This document shows, piece after piece, positions 9,406-15,965 of a stretch of 64,000 nt of DNA (its first letter is position 1; each line of letters opens with the position of its first letter). The position numbers were made by a program, and so were the translations under genes. The stretch is from Abyssogena phaseoliformis symbiont OG214 (GTDB lineage: Bacteria; Pseudomonadota; Gammaproteobacteria; PS1; Pseudothioglobaceae). Where the stretch lies: assembly GCF_016592595.1 (NCBI RefSeq), contig NZ_AP012977.1, positions 186,001 to 250,000 of the forward strand, written 5' to 3'. The notes beneath the pieces are model-generated. The model ran no database searches and was not told the origin of the DNA. It was given only the letters and a program-made list of their open reading frames with translations.

Positions 9406-9648
9406 TTAAAAATCCTCTTTTCTAGTTACAAATTTAACAGCCCAGTGGTCGGTAATATAATTAAGATCAAAAAATGCAGGTAGTTTGAATGGTAAGGAGT
9501 CACACCACCACATTACATTGGATTTTTTGTGAAATCTATAAAATATGTTGATGATTTCTTTTTCCGTTTTCAAGCCTTGGCAATAAGGGTACTCTTGCCC
9601 ATGAAACTCTGGCAATTTTGGGTGGTTCTGTAGTGTGAAATATCTCAT
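9406..9648 (-). CDS. Hypothetical phage protein, 80 residues
   Basis: Intact frame with an AGAGG-like ribosome site just upstream (at 9653). It begins MRYFTLQNHPKLPEFHGQEY and contains VMWWCDSLPFKLPAFFDLNY, with many aromatic residues and no signal or membrane segment. It lies in the early block between the RepA-like gene and small ORFs. Family not recognised. Confidence 0.5.
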   Translation of the reverse strand: MRYFTLQNHPKLPEFHGQEYPYCQGLKTEKEIINIFYRFHKKSNVMWWCDSLPFKLPAFFDLNYITDHWAVKFVTRKEDF

Positions 9649-9716
9649 AAGACCTCTTTTGTGAAATGGTTTGTCAATTAGCCCTATTGCTAGCTCTGCT
9701 TGCCAATATCTAGTGC

Positions 9717-9857
9717 TTAGTGGCTTTCTGCGCTGGACAAAAAACTACAATCCAACTCGTTAAACGCACCGTGTTGCTTAAAAGCACCACGCTTGTCTTT
9801 ATCTGCTCGTGCACACTGGCTTGTGCGTGCATATTTTCGGTTATCACATAACAACAT
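9717..9857 (-). CDS. Small phage ORF, 46 residues
   Basis: Found from the TAATG overlap: its ATG at 9857 shares bases with the stop of the preceding gene. The product is basic with three cysteines (MLLCDNRKYARTSQCARADK). Similar overlaps link several genes here, so native phage coding is plausible although the ORF is short. No family recognised. Confidence 0.4.
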   Translation of the reverse strand: MLLCDNRKYARTSQCARADKDKRGAFKQHGAFNELDCSFLSSAESH

Positions 9858-10078
9858 TAGCGCACCTCTTGTTTTATATCGCTAATGCCAGCCTCTTCAG
9901 CTAGCTCTAAAATCTCTTGCCATTCCAGTGTGAAAGCTTTACCTGTTTTCTGACTCTGCACGATGGGTGAGCCACTTGCTGCACTAGTGCTAAGAGCGTA
10001 AGTGTCGTTTTCACCCTGTGCTTTGCCACAATGGGAGTTTAAAAAATAGGCTGGCTTTTGGCGTATTCTTCCAATCAT
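9857..10078 (-). CDS. Hypothetical phage protein, 73 residues
   Basis: Translationally coupled on both sides: its ATG at 10078 overlaps the stop of the zinc-ribbon gene, and its own stop overlaps the next ATG. It begins MIGRIRQKPAYFLNSHCGKA and ends with a helical EWQEILELAEEAGISDIKQE. No membrane segment or signal peptide. Family not recognised; the frame is intact. Confidence 0.5.
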   Translation of the reverse strand: MIGRIRQKPAYFLNSHCGKAQGENDTYALSTSAASGSPIVQSQKTGKAFTLEWQEILELAEEAGISDIKQEVR

Positions 10079-10361
10079 TAGAACATCTTCTGTTGTTTTG
10101 CGCCACGGTGGCTCTTTTTTAAAATTACCGCAACTTTAGCATCTGAGTACTGCGTATTTATTTTCCAAGTTGGGTCGGCTTTTAACCCTTTAATCGTCAT
10201 AAAACCGTAACCACAAGCGGGGCATCTCCTATAACGCTCAACCACTACGTCATTAGTTGTGCCAGTGACTTTAGTTTTCTCATTTAAGCAACTAGGGTAA
10301 AATACGTAGCGCCGTCTTTTTTTTGTTTAGTTTTTGTTTGTTGACCACTCTTTGGACGCAT
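10078..10361 (-). pseudogene. Zinc-ribbon regulator-like phage protein, frameshifted
   Basis: ATG 10361 gives a basic start (MRPKSGQQTKTKQKK). Past a frameshift in an A-run near 10318 the frame reads YPSCLNEKTKVTGTTNDVVV, then ERYRRCPACGYGFMTIKGLK, resembling the Ogr/NrdR-type zinc ribbon in which the second Cys pair sits in RRCPxCGxxF. The first pair is reduced to one Cys. Ogr-like proteins activate phage late genes. It is followed by the coupled ORF at 9857. Pseudogene by one indel. Confidence 0.55.
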
Positions 10362-10376
10362 TTTGTTCAGCGCAGC

Positions 10377-10740
10377 TAAAATACCGCTGACTTGTTGCTT
10401 ACTTTAAGCTTTCAACGTTTAAAAAAGTTTCGCCTGTGTTATTGTTGATAAACCGTATTAGTGCAGGGATATTTTTCACGCGAGATACTTGCATCCAAGT
10501 GTGCTTGGTTGCTGGTTATTGCATCAAATAAGGCGTTAGTTTTACCCAGTAAAAAGTCCAATAAAGTAATTAATTAATGGTTAAATCCACAGCACTGTGC
10601 TTATTAAAGCTGTCTTGTAGCATTGTGCGATAAACATCCTCTCCGTTGGCTTTATAAAATGCTAAATAACGCTCAGACTGGTGTATCTTGCCCAGCAAGT
10701 TACGTCTAAACTATTGTTGTTTCTGTGTTAGTTTTGCCAT
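10377..10740 (-). pseudogene. GemA-like (Mu gp16) regulator, broken
   Basis: From ATG 10740: KLTQKQQ, a TAG, then FRRNLLGKIHQSERYLAFYK and DVYRTMLQDSFNKHSAVDLT, resembling GemA/DUF1018 proteins (start like xxLLxKIHVAKxxL, then a YRxML motif). After two further shifts comes SRVKNIPALIRFINNNTGET and an end near 10377. GemA modulates host and phage gene expression in Mu. The frame is broken at least three times. Confidence 0.55.
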
Positions 10741-10759
10741 TTTTTTAATCTCCATTTAT

Positions 10760-10804
10760 CTTTTGTAGAGCACACTTGGGGGAGTCAAATGCACTCTACA
10801 AAAG
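10760..10804. repeat. 11-bp inverted repeat upstream of the GemA-like gene
   Basis: CTTTTGTAGAG (10760-10770) and its exact complement CTCTACAAAAG (10794-10804) flank 23 bases. It lies in the 90-base gap between the lysozyme remnant and the GemA-like gene, with a ribosome-site-like GGAG (10750-10753 complement) just downstream on the minus strand. It could be an operator for a phage middle promoter or a terminator after the lysozyme; there is no T-run. Confidence 0.5.
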
Positions 10805-10830
10805 CAAGCTGTTACCAGCCAACTTTTTGC

Positions 10831-11239
10831 TTATAAAGCGTTGTTTTTCATCATAAATGCTAGTGTTGTTGCGTGTTGTCCCACTTGCTGTCTAGCATTT
10901 CTTTAGCAACAAGCTCATAATTACCCGTTTTTAACGCAACAATCATCAACTTAAACTTTAGTAGTCTTGGCAAACCGAGGTTAAAACACATATCAACCAG
11001 CGCTACTTTACGAGCAACACTAAGCGTGTTAAACCATTTGTGCGCTTGTAGTTCACGACAAGTTTTGTCCACATCGTTCTCAAGCAGACTATTGGCCAAC
11101 TCGGCGCTAATACCATTAGCATCTAGATTATGGCCATAGCCAATGGTTAACTTACCAACACTGCATTGGTAGGGCATTAATCGCAAACTTTCGTGTTTTT
11201 CAACAAGCGAGTGGCGTATAGCTTTGTGCTAGTGTTCAT
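10831..11239 (-). pseudogene. GH24 phage lysozyme (endolysin), frameshifted
   Basis: From ATG 11239, joining two frames gives VEKHESLRLMPYQCSVGKLT, then IGYGHNLDANGIS. This is the muramidase motif with catalytic Glu, eight residues, Cys in the Asp/Cys position, five residues, and Thr (the E-8-D/C-5-T triad). The central part CRELQAHKWFNTLSVARKVA and VDMCFNLGLPRLLKFK also fits. Frameshifts occur near 11185 and near 10870, after which the family-like ending LAFMMKNNAL closes at 10831. It would have cleaved peptidoglycan for lysis. Confidence 0.8.
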
Positions 11240-11757
11240 TATTTAATCACCGAGGCTTTTTCAATCTCGGTCTCAAAAGGCTCAACAAAAAACAACTCAA
11301 CCCCTGAAGTGATACTAATGCCCGCTACGTCTGCTGCACGTTCGCTGTCTTTTAATATTGCCTCTTTATTTACGGTCTCTTTTGTGCGCACAAAACTTGT
11401 TAGCTTTAAGCGCTCAATCACATCAGCAACTTTACTAATGCGAACACTTGGCGGATTTTTGCGCCAGCCGATTTGCCCTGTGGCGATTGAAACGCTCTTT
11501 AGCCCTCATTTGCACAGTTGTTCACGATTAGCGCTTGCCCATGATTTAATACCTGAAAATAAGTCCTCTATCTCTTCATTAAGTGGCTTGGCTTGTTGCT
11601 CAAAGCTCTTTTTAGTTTGAGTGAGTTGCTCGTTCATGGCATCCTCAATACTTGATACTCGCCCTTGCTTGGTTGCTAATTCTTGCAACCACTGCTCTGC
11701 TTGCGTTTGAGTTTGTGGTGCATCTGTATTGCCGCTTTTTATTCTTGTTCTAGACAT
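11239..11757 (-). pseudogene. gam: Mu Gam-like host-nuclease inhibitor, frameshifted
   Basis: The first frame (ATG 11757) gives the N-terminal helix: EQWLQELATKQGRVSSIEDA, AKPLNEEIEDLFSGIKSWAS. It stops at 11506. The next frame reads VSIATGQIGWRKNPPSVRIS, VIERLKLTSFVRTKETVNKE and GISITSGVELFFVEPFE, the C-terminal half of Mu Gam-like proteins, which protect DNA ends from exonucleases. A single frameshift close to 11506 separates the halves. The stop overlaps the lysozyme ATG. A tiny ORF (11767-11829) upstream is too short to support. Confidence 0.8.
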
Positions 11758-11849
11758 AATTACTCCTTATTTTTTGCTGTCATACTTTCTAGCACGTTGC
11801 TTTTGCACTTCCTCTTCAGCTTTTTGCATTTGTTCTCTTCTACCTATTT

Positions 11850-12502
11850 TTACTCCTTGTTTATTAAATATTCATAAAGCATTTGTAATAACTCGCCGCT
11901 ACGTCCTTTAAGGTTCTACAGCAGTGTATATGTACCTATCAGTACGACAGGCACTTGGCTAAAGTCAAAAAGCCGCCTAATTAATTCTAAACTTTTCGTA
12001 GTCAAATTTTCAGCCTCATCAATAATAAGCACGTGCTCTGAGCGTTTGAAATTAGCCACGCGTTCATGAAACAACATCTTTCAGCAGAGCCAGACACATT
12101 TTTATTGCCTTGCTGGTCTAGTATTTGCTGTGTAGTAGGCTTTTACCACTAATCATTGGCGTGGTTTGAATTAAGATAGCCTCAGGATGTTTAGCAACAT
12201 ACGCTTTAACAGCCAATGTTTTGCCTGTGCCCGTTTTGCCATAAATAACACCCATCTGCTCTCTAATAACAACTTCGTCAATCGTCCAGTGGATAGACAC
12301 CAAGTCCCTTGTTTGTATCAGTGTATCTGCTTTGATTGTTTTGGTTTGATAATTTGCAATATAAGTATCAACACGGGTTTTTAAGTCCTTTGTATTGCCC
12401 TTATAAACACCTTTTAAATATTGGAATAGAGCATCCAGTACTGGCACCAATGCTACACGCTACACTTGCTTGTGATAGACCCTTATCGTTGATAAAGGCC
12501 AT
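11850..12502 (-). pseudogene. MuB-like transposition ATPase, broken
   Basis: ATG 12502 opens NDKGLSQASVACSIGAS, then in a second frame LDALFQYLKGVYKGNTKDLK: the N-terminal helix-turn-helix of MuB. Then come VSIHWTIDEVVIREQMGVIY and Walker A GKTGTGKTLAV. Further frameshifts precede RVANFKRSEHVLIIDEAENL (Walker B) and RRLFDFSQVPVVLIGT. The end at 11850 is LLQMLYEYLINKE. MuB delivers target DNA to the transposase. At least three frameshifts or stops. Confidence 0.8.
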
Positions 12503-12527
12503 GTTATTACTCCTTTGTTTTAATGGC

Positions 12528-12564
12528 TTAACCACAATATGCAACTATTGCATATTGTGGTTAA
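12528..12564. repeat. 17-bp perfect hairpin between MuA and MuB genes
   Basis: TTAACCACAATATGCAA (12528-12544), three bases CTA, then the exact complement (12548-12564). This near-perfect palindrome occupies almost the whole MuA-MuB gap and ends just after the MuA stop. Neither side has a T-run, so a simple terminator is unlikely. A transcript hairpin protecting or attenuating the MuB message, or a dyad protein-binding site, are options. That no base has mutated is notable amid so much decay. Confidence 0.6.
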
Positions 12565-12565
12565 A

Positions 12566-14403
12566 TCACTCGTTTGCAACCAATTCTAAAACCAACTTCT
12601 GAAAATCTGTTTGCTCTAAACTCTTTTGCTTTTCCTGTTTTGTTTGTTTGCGTAAATCAACCTGTGCTTGCTCAATATCTAAATACTCATCAGGCATAGC
12701 GTCTTGATGTTGTTTATAAGTTTTTTGTGCTTGTTTGGTGCGCTGCTTAACAGCCTTAACAACACGTTGTTTGTAAGCTTTTTTATTGGCTTTAATGTCC
12801 TCAACACTTAATCCAATCATTACGTGCATTACTTGTTTGTCTTGTATCTCACAGATAAATGCACCATCTTTGAATAAAAACAACTTATTACTGTCATTAA
12901 TATTCTCGCGCACCTCAACCTCATCACCAATGGTGATTTGTTCCCACATCTCAAGTGATAAAAAGTGTGTGTTGCGATGGCGGATGCCTTCTTTTGATAC
13001 GCGCTTATTTGATTTTTTGCCAAGTGTTCGATAGATAATGTCTAAATCAATATCTAACGCTGAGTGCTGTGCGTACTTTTCTTCGTCTTTGTGCATGAGA
13101 TAGTTATCAATCCAGTTCTCAACTTTCCACCATCACATGAAGTTAGCTTTGATGTTGGTTTGTACGCCTGATAACCTTTCTAGTTTTGTAGAGGCTTCGT
13201 TTTCTAAATGCTGACGTTGGTTGACATTGTGGCCAACAAAACCTGCCAAACTTTCAAAAGCAGCACAGTGCCGCAAACTTCTAAATACACGCTCAATTTT
13301 GCCTTTTGGTCACCTTTAGCCTTGCCTGTGCGGATGTAGTTAATGCTTAAATATTCCAATACGCCCTGTATGTGTTCAGATACATAATCGGCACCATTGT
13401 CACCTTTAATAACCTCAGGAATACCCAATTTTTGAAAAGCTTTATAAAGTAGGCGTAAGTTAGAATAAGTGTTTGAACTTTGAAATACAGCCGACACTCT
13501 AGCGCCTGTTTTGTTGTCAACAATAGCAATGAGTTGCGGGTGCACCAAGTGATAGTTATCGCTTATAATCTTATTTGTATAATCACGTACACCGCCAATA
13601 TGCGGCACTTTGCACATGATGTCCAGCGGTGTTGCATCTATTTTCCATTGCTCATTTGCATATGCCCACTTACGCCCAAAGCTTGGTTCGGCGTAAGTGA
13701 ATGCATATTCCATGCTAAGATGCAAATAATCTTTTAAAAGAAGCTTGATTTTGAACGGATAATGGACACTGCGCTTAAAACTACTTTCACTAATATCAGC
13801 ACCAAGATTTCGAAAATCAACATTTAAATCGTGTTTATCGGCATAAATAAGGCAATACTCACTAAAAGCATTTGTGTAATGCTTAGTGGCCATGGCCACT
13901 ATAGCTTGTTCAACAAGGTTTAAGTCTGTTTTAAATTCTTTACTGCTGTGCTTATCATTTAGCGCACTAGCATCTTGTTTTTTGAATAACTTAACCCAGC
14001 GCTTAAATTTTGAACTTAGGCTAAGTGGCGAGGCAGTTGTGTCATATATTGAATAATAAAATTGAGCAATATGACTGATTGGGTGTCTGGTCGTATTGAT
14101 AAATCGCACTAAATCTAAGCGCTCTGTGCTGGTTGGCTTATTAATATTTGAAAAGACTGGCAAGTCCCTAGGGTTAATGTTGAAACCAGAACTGACACGA
14201 CGTTTAGGTTTGCATGATAGTGTTACTACTTTTTCATATTCATACACCTTGCCACACCCGCCGACTCCTTCTATTACAGCAATAGTGTAGCGCTTGTTAC
14301 CATATTCAACCACATGGGTGCAACTATCTTTTGCTCGTGCAGTTAATTTCTGTACATGTCTGAGACCAACATTTAACTCTTTAACTAGTTGTTTACTATT
14401 CAT
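12566..14403 (-). pseudogene. MuA-like DDE transposase, frameshifted
   Basis: Start taken at ATG 14403 (MNSKQLVKELNVGLRHVQKL), coupled to the upstream stop; the frame opens 10 codons earlier. The catalytic core shows Asp in ANEQWKIDATPLDIM, Asp in VIKGDNGADYVSEH, and the third acidic residue in KIERVFRSLRH, which is only read after a frameshift near 13300. The C-terminal part (LDIDLDIIYRTLGKK, then the basic helix KQRVVKAVKQRTKQAQKTYK) extends to 12566; a TAG near 13135 also interrupts it. The protein would be about 600 residues. Transposition is impossible as read. Confidence 0.85.
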
Positions 14404-14648
14404 CAAGCACACCTCACGTATGGTAAAAAACAAGCAACTGTCGTGTCGTGCGTATAGATAACAATGCCATTATTGTTTCGCGCTGAATATTCATTACTGC
14501 AGTAGGCACATTGAAAAGCAGACTGCTCTTGGTTTTCAAGAGCGTCCATATCTTGATAGCTGTAAAACGGACAAATAGGTGTTTGAGTGCAATTCATCCA
14601 ATAATCACCCTCAAGAGCGCCATCATTGTAAACACAAGCACAACACAC
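14403..14648 (-). CDS. Cys-rich small phage protein, 81 residues
   Basis: Contains nine cysteines, in MCCACVY, CTQTPICPF, AFQCAYC and late CF and RCA, suggesting one or two metal-binding knuckles. Its stop overlaps the MuA ATG (TGATG), indicating translational coupling. The start at 14648 overlaps another possible ORF. Placed between a Ner-like regulator and MuA, it may be a small regulator. Family not recognised. Frame intact. Confidence 0.5.
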   Translation of the reverse strand: MCCACVYNDGALEGDYWMNCTQTPICPFYSYQDMDALENQEQSAFQCAYCSNEYSARNNNGIVIYTHDTTVACFLPYVRCA

Positions 14649-14719
14649 AAAAATATCACGCTCGGCGTAAAGTCAAGGTTAATAAAGAATATGGACAGTT
14701 CAGATAAGTACTGTTTCAT
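14594..14719 (-). CDS. Possible 41-residue membrane ORF
   Basis: Opens at ATG 14719, immediately after the Ner-like gene (whose stop lies at 14716-14718). It reads MKQYLSELSIFFINLDFTPS, then a hydrophobic segment SVIFLCVVLVFTMMALLRVI. It overlaps the Cys-rich ORF by 55 bases in another frame, so at least one of the two may be spurious. The coupling with the upstream stop is the best argument for it. Confidence 0.35.
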   Translation of the reverse strand: MKQYLSELSIFFINLDFTPSVIFLCVVLVFTMMALLRVIIG

Positions 14720-14961
14720 ACCACGCCCTTTCGTTTACGGTCATTAACCTTAACCGTCGTTCTACCGTCTACTTGAACATTAGCATATTGTAACTCTTCA
14801 ACGCACTTTATAAAACCATCAGCCATCAGGGCTTCAACAACAAATCGACTTTTTTGAAGCCCATCAAGTACTTGCCTTAGGCTGTTATAGTTCACGTTGT
14901 TTTCCCTACAAAAGTGTCTTAGTGTGCTGTAAACATCCTTTATTTTCTCTCTTAAAGTCAT
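14716..14961 (-). CDS. Probable Ner/Cro-like DNA-binding protein
   Basis: First gene of the leftward early operon, divergent from the CI-type repressor, which is where Mu-like phages carry ner. The product (81 residues) starts MTLREKIKDVYSTLRHFCRE, followed by NNVNYNSLRQVLDGLQKSRF, which can form a helix-turn-helix, and ends in the basic NDRKRKGVV. I infer a transcriptional repressor of the early/repressor promoters; sequence similarity to Ner is not obvious. Intact. Confidence 0.5.
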   Translation of the reverse strand: MTLREKIKDVYSTLRHFCRENNVNYNSLRQVLDGLQKSRFVVEALMADGFIKCVEELQYANVQVDGRTTVKVNDRKRKGVV

Positions 14962-15038
14962 AATGTATAATTACTTATATCGTTAAGTTGTTGTTATTAT
15001 ATATCCATTTTGAGAGAAAATAAACTATTATTTATAAT
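14962..15038. promoter_or_regulatory. Divergent phage early/repressor promoter with repeated GAGAGAAA
   Basis: This 77-base gap separates the Ner-like gene (minus) from the CI repressor (plus). It is very AT-rich. TTGAGAGAAAATAAA (about 15009-15023) and ATGAGAGAAATAAAT (15039-15053, overlapping the repressor start) are near-identical direct repeats; an inverted copy, TTTTCTCTCTTAAA, lies at about 14942-14955 in the start of the Ner-like gene. Three copies around divergent promoters suggest CI or Ner operators. A TTTATAAT box precedes the repressor ATG. Confidence 0.5.
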
Positions 15039-15722
15039 ATGAGAGAAATAAATCCAATAATAGAGAGAATGAAAAGTGCTACGAGCTGTAAAACAAATAC
15101 AGAACTGGCTATATACCTAGGTTTAAAAAGCAGCGGTGCTATTAGTACGTGGAAAACTAGAGGTAGAGTTCCTTATCCTGAATGTGAGAAAATCTCTCAA
15201 AGTGAAAATATAGACATAGGTTATCTGCTGACTGGCAAACAAGTAGGAGAGTCAATATTCCCAAAAGCATTGCAAGGTAAGGCGGTAACAGCCCATTCCG
15301 ACACTGTACAAATATCTCAGTACGATGTAACTTTGTCTGCTGGTATGGGTGCTTGTCCGTCAGAACATGCTTTAAGCATTGGCGCTCGTCCATTTGATAA
15401 ACAATGGCTTGTCAAAAAAAGCTTAGATATTATCCAACTTAGCCTAGTGCGCATAATAGGTGATTCTATGGAGCCGCTACTCAAGGATAAAGATATTGTC
15501 ATGATAGACGCAAGCAGAACAAAGCCTAGCGAAGGTATGCCATACGCTATTAGGTTAGACGGTGATTTGTTGGTTAAGAGTATCCAGCGAACGGGCGATG
15601 GTCTATGGTCTCTTGTTAGCCGCAACAAAGCCTATGACAACATAATGATCAACCCAGAAAAACCACCTACTGATTTCGCTATTTTAGGCGCTGTTGTTTG
15701 GCATGCACACAGTTGGATTTAA
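15039..15722 (+). CDS. CI-like phage repressor (XRE helix-turn-helix + S24 peptidase)
   Basis: A 227-residue LexA/CI-type repressor. The N-terminal domain (residues about 5-67) is a CI helix-turn-helix (KTNTELAIYLGLKSSGAIST, then YPECEKISQSENIDIGYLL). The C-terminal S24 domain holds an Ala-Gly cleavage-like site (TLSAGMGAC), the nucleophile Ser in VRIIGDSMEPLLKDKDIV, and the general-base Lys in LDGDLLVKSIQ. It would hold the prophage silent and self-cleave on RecA filaments. It is intact in an otherwise ruined prophage, divergent from the Ner-like gene, and points outward to the prophage end. Confidence 0.88.
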   Translation: MREINPIIERMKSATSCKTNTELAIYLGLKSSGAISTWKTRGRVPYPECEKISQSENIDIGYLLTGKQVGESIFPKALQGKAVTAHSDTVQISQYDVTLSAGMGACPSEHALSIGARPFDKQWLVKKSLDIIQLSLVRIIGDSMEPLLKDKDIVMIDASRTKPSEGMPYAIRLDGDLLVKSIQRTGDGLWSLVSRNKAYDNIMINPEKPPTDFAILGAVVWHAHSWI

Positions 15723-15962
15723 ACCATCATTAAACACGATTTATAGCCTGTTTAAATCATTGTGAGCTAATCATATTTAGGGCGTTGGGGTGTCTTGGTG
15801 TGTTCTTATTTTTACTAAACTTGACATAAACCGCTATATAGTGCGGTTTTTAATGGGGCGTTGGTAGAGCGTTGGTCTATTTTTCGGCTTTTTTCAGCCA
15901 ATTTCAAAAAGTAAAATTCTTTTAAAATCAATAACTTACAAATCCGAAAAAGCGAAGGTACA
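15723..15962. other. Inferred Mu-type prophage end with transposase-site-like repeats
   Basis: This non-coding stretch follows the repressor, where Mu-like phages have their left end. GCGTTGG occurs three times (near 15782, 15856 and 15868). A TCGGCTTTTTTCAGCC segment lies near 15886-15901 and a related CCGAAAAAGCGAAG near 15944-15957, next to the proposed terminus GGTACA ending at 15962. Read outward on the minus strand, the terminus starts TGTACCTTCG, giving the TG terminal pair of Mu-type ends. A disrupted RTX-like frame begins just outside. No gene is seen here. Confidence 0.5.
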
Positions 15963-15965
15963 TTT

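Larger units (their letters stand above)
1..15962. mobile_element. Decayed Mu-like prophage (left edge outside window)
   Basis: Recognisable Mu-type genes fill this stretch: MuA-like DDE transposase, MuB-like ATPase, Gam, a GemA-like protein, I-like protease, T-like capsid start, gp27 (DUF1804), gpG, baseplate V/gp25/J, and a CI/S24 repressor. Nearly every long gene has frameshifts or stops, and several appear fused by internal deletions, so it cannot make particles. Tail genes are on the minus strand, head genes on the plus strand and early genes on the minus strand, unlike the single late direction of phage Mu. The right boundary is inferred at 15962, where the sequence ends in CA (TG on the other strand), as Mu-type ends do; an RTX-like reading frame starts a few bases later. 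The left end lies outside the window. Confidence 0.9.

Noticed and set aside
11767-11829. 20-codon basic ORF between MuB and Gam genes
   Set aside because: Too short, and its likely start region is closed by stops; cannot be told from noise.
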